In this document: in pieces, positions 63,845-64,000 of the stretch | How the letters are laid out: every line of letters starts with the position of its first letter | How positions within the stretch are numbered: the stretch's first letter is position 1 | Assembly (NCBI GenBank): GCA_963810485.1 | Contig: CAWENQ010000002.1 | Coordinates: forward strand, 186,001-250,000 | Direction of reading: 5' to 3' | Origin: DATKFM01 sp963810485 | GTDB lineage: Bacteria > Pseudomonadota > Alphaproteobacteria > Dongiales > Dongiaceae | Length of the DNA: 64,000 nt | The notes under the pieces: model-generated | Told to the model about the DNA's origin: nothing | The model's database searches: none | The model's input: the letters and a program-made list of their open reading frames with translations, nothing else | Position numbers and translations under genes: made by a program

Positions 63845-64000
63845 CTATCCCTCAGCGCGTTTCCCGCTTTGCGCCGCCGGAATCTTTTCCGACGATGCGT
63901 TCATCAAGGTTTCTTTCGCCGAGGCCAGATGCGCCCGGCAGGCCAGCTCGACGATGGCAGCATTGCGGCTGAGCAACGCATCGATATAGGTGAGATGCTC
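63845..64000 (-). CDS. GntR family regulator with FCD domain, C-terminal part
   Basis: Only the last 51 residues are inside the window; the gene continues past the right edge. EHLTYIDALLSRNAAIVELA and CRAHLASAKETLMN fit the last two helices of an FCD ligand-binding domain of GntR regulators, where a His of the HxxH-like end contacts metal or ligand. Stop TAG at 63845-63847. Confidence is limited by the short visible length. Confidence 0.65.
   Translation of the reverse strand, partial: EHLTYIDALLSRNAAIVELACRAHLASAKETLMNASSEKIPAAQSGKRAEG

Overview
The window is high-GC DNA (roughly 65% by eye) from an alphaproteobacterium, probably Rhodospirillales-like. The evidence is a CckA-ChpT-CtrA phosphorelay with SciP, a GTTC-N7-GTTC SOS box in front of recA, a cysteine-poor DksA, and PdhS-type kinase signatures. 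Genus cannot be set from sequence alone. I saw no tRNA, rRNA, CRISPR array, transposase or phage gene; this looks like ordinary chromosome with a few accessory operons.

Layout. 0-2.1 kb: end of a DUF5996 gene, a frameshifted DapA-family gene and a divergent RraA-like gene. 2.1-7.1 kb: PadR regulator with twin operators, then an RND efflux adaptor and pump (pump frameshifted). 7.1-9.3 kb: psd-pssA-CDP-alcohol transferase phospholipid operon. 9.3-12.3 kb: a LysM/Ig-like protein and two c-type cytochromes. 12.5-20.4 kb: LOG-family hydrolase, icd, cyclophilin, a cyclic-nucleotide-gated K+ channel, alaS and recA. 20.5-24.8 kb: two tandem class III adenylate cyclase/TolB/TPR proteins sharing 170 identical bases. 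24.9-31.6 kb: GFA protein, ArsR/SRPBCC pair, glutamine-synthetase-like enzyme with a polyamine-type binding protein, DoxX, and an unrecognised two-gene operon. 31.7-42.0 kb: cell-cycle and motility control island. 42.2-51.4 kb: GST, a spermidine-type ABC importer, and a divergent DeoR/aldolase/kinase/glycerol-1-phosphate dehydrogenase operon. 51.4-60.1 kb: molybdenum metabolism (GNAT-MobA fusion, moaA, ModE-like regulator, modABC) interrupted by a TrpXYZ-like ABC transporter. 60.2-64 kb: nadK, N-formylglutamate amidohydrolase, argE, HAD hydrolase, and the tail of a GntR/FCD regulator.

The most interesting region is 31.7-42.0 kb. cckA, dksA, sciP, fliJ, ctrA, a CheA-derived protein, chpT, a DUF3553 gene and a PleC/DivJ-type kinase lie together. 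CtrA-box-like sites (7 of 8 positions of TTAA-N7-TTAA) lie upstream of cckA, sciP, ctrA (two) and the CheA-like gene, and ctrA also has a perfect DnaA box in its leader. The CheA-like protein has a serine where the phospho-accepting histidine of the Hpt domain should be and no ATPase domain, so it looks like a non-catalytic scaffold or decoy in this phosphorelay.

Quality caveat. Five otherwise intact genes (DapA-like, RND pump, cckA, FGGY kinase, ABC ATPase) are each rescued by removing single inserted bases, nine in all and five of them in cckA. All nine are +1 insertions, which points to sequencing or assembly error more than to gene decay.
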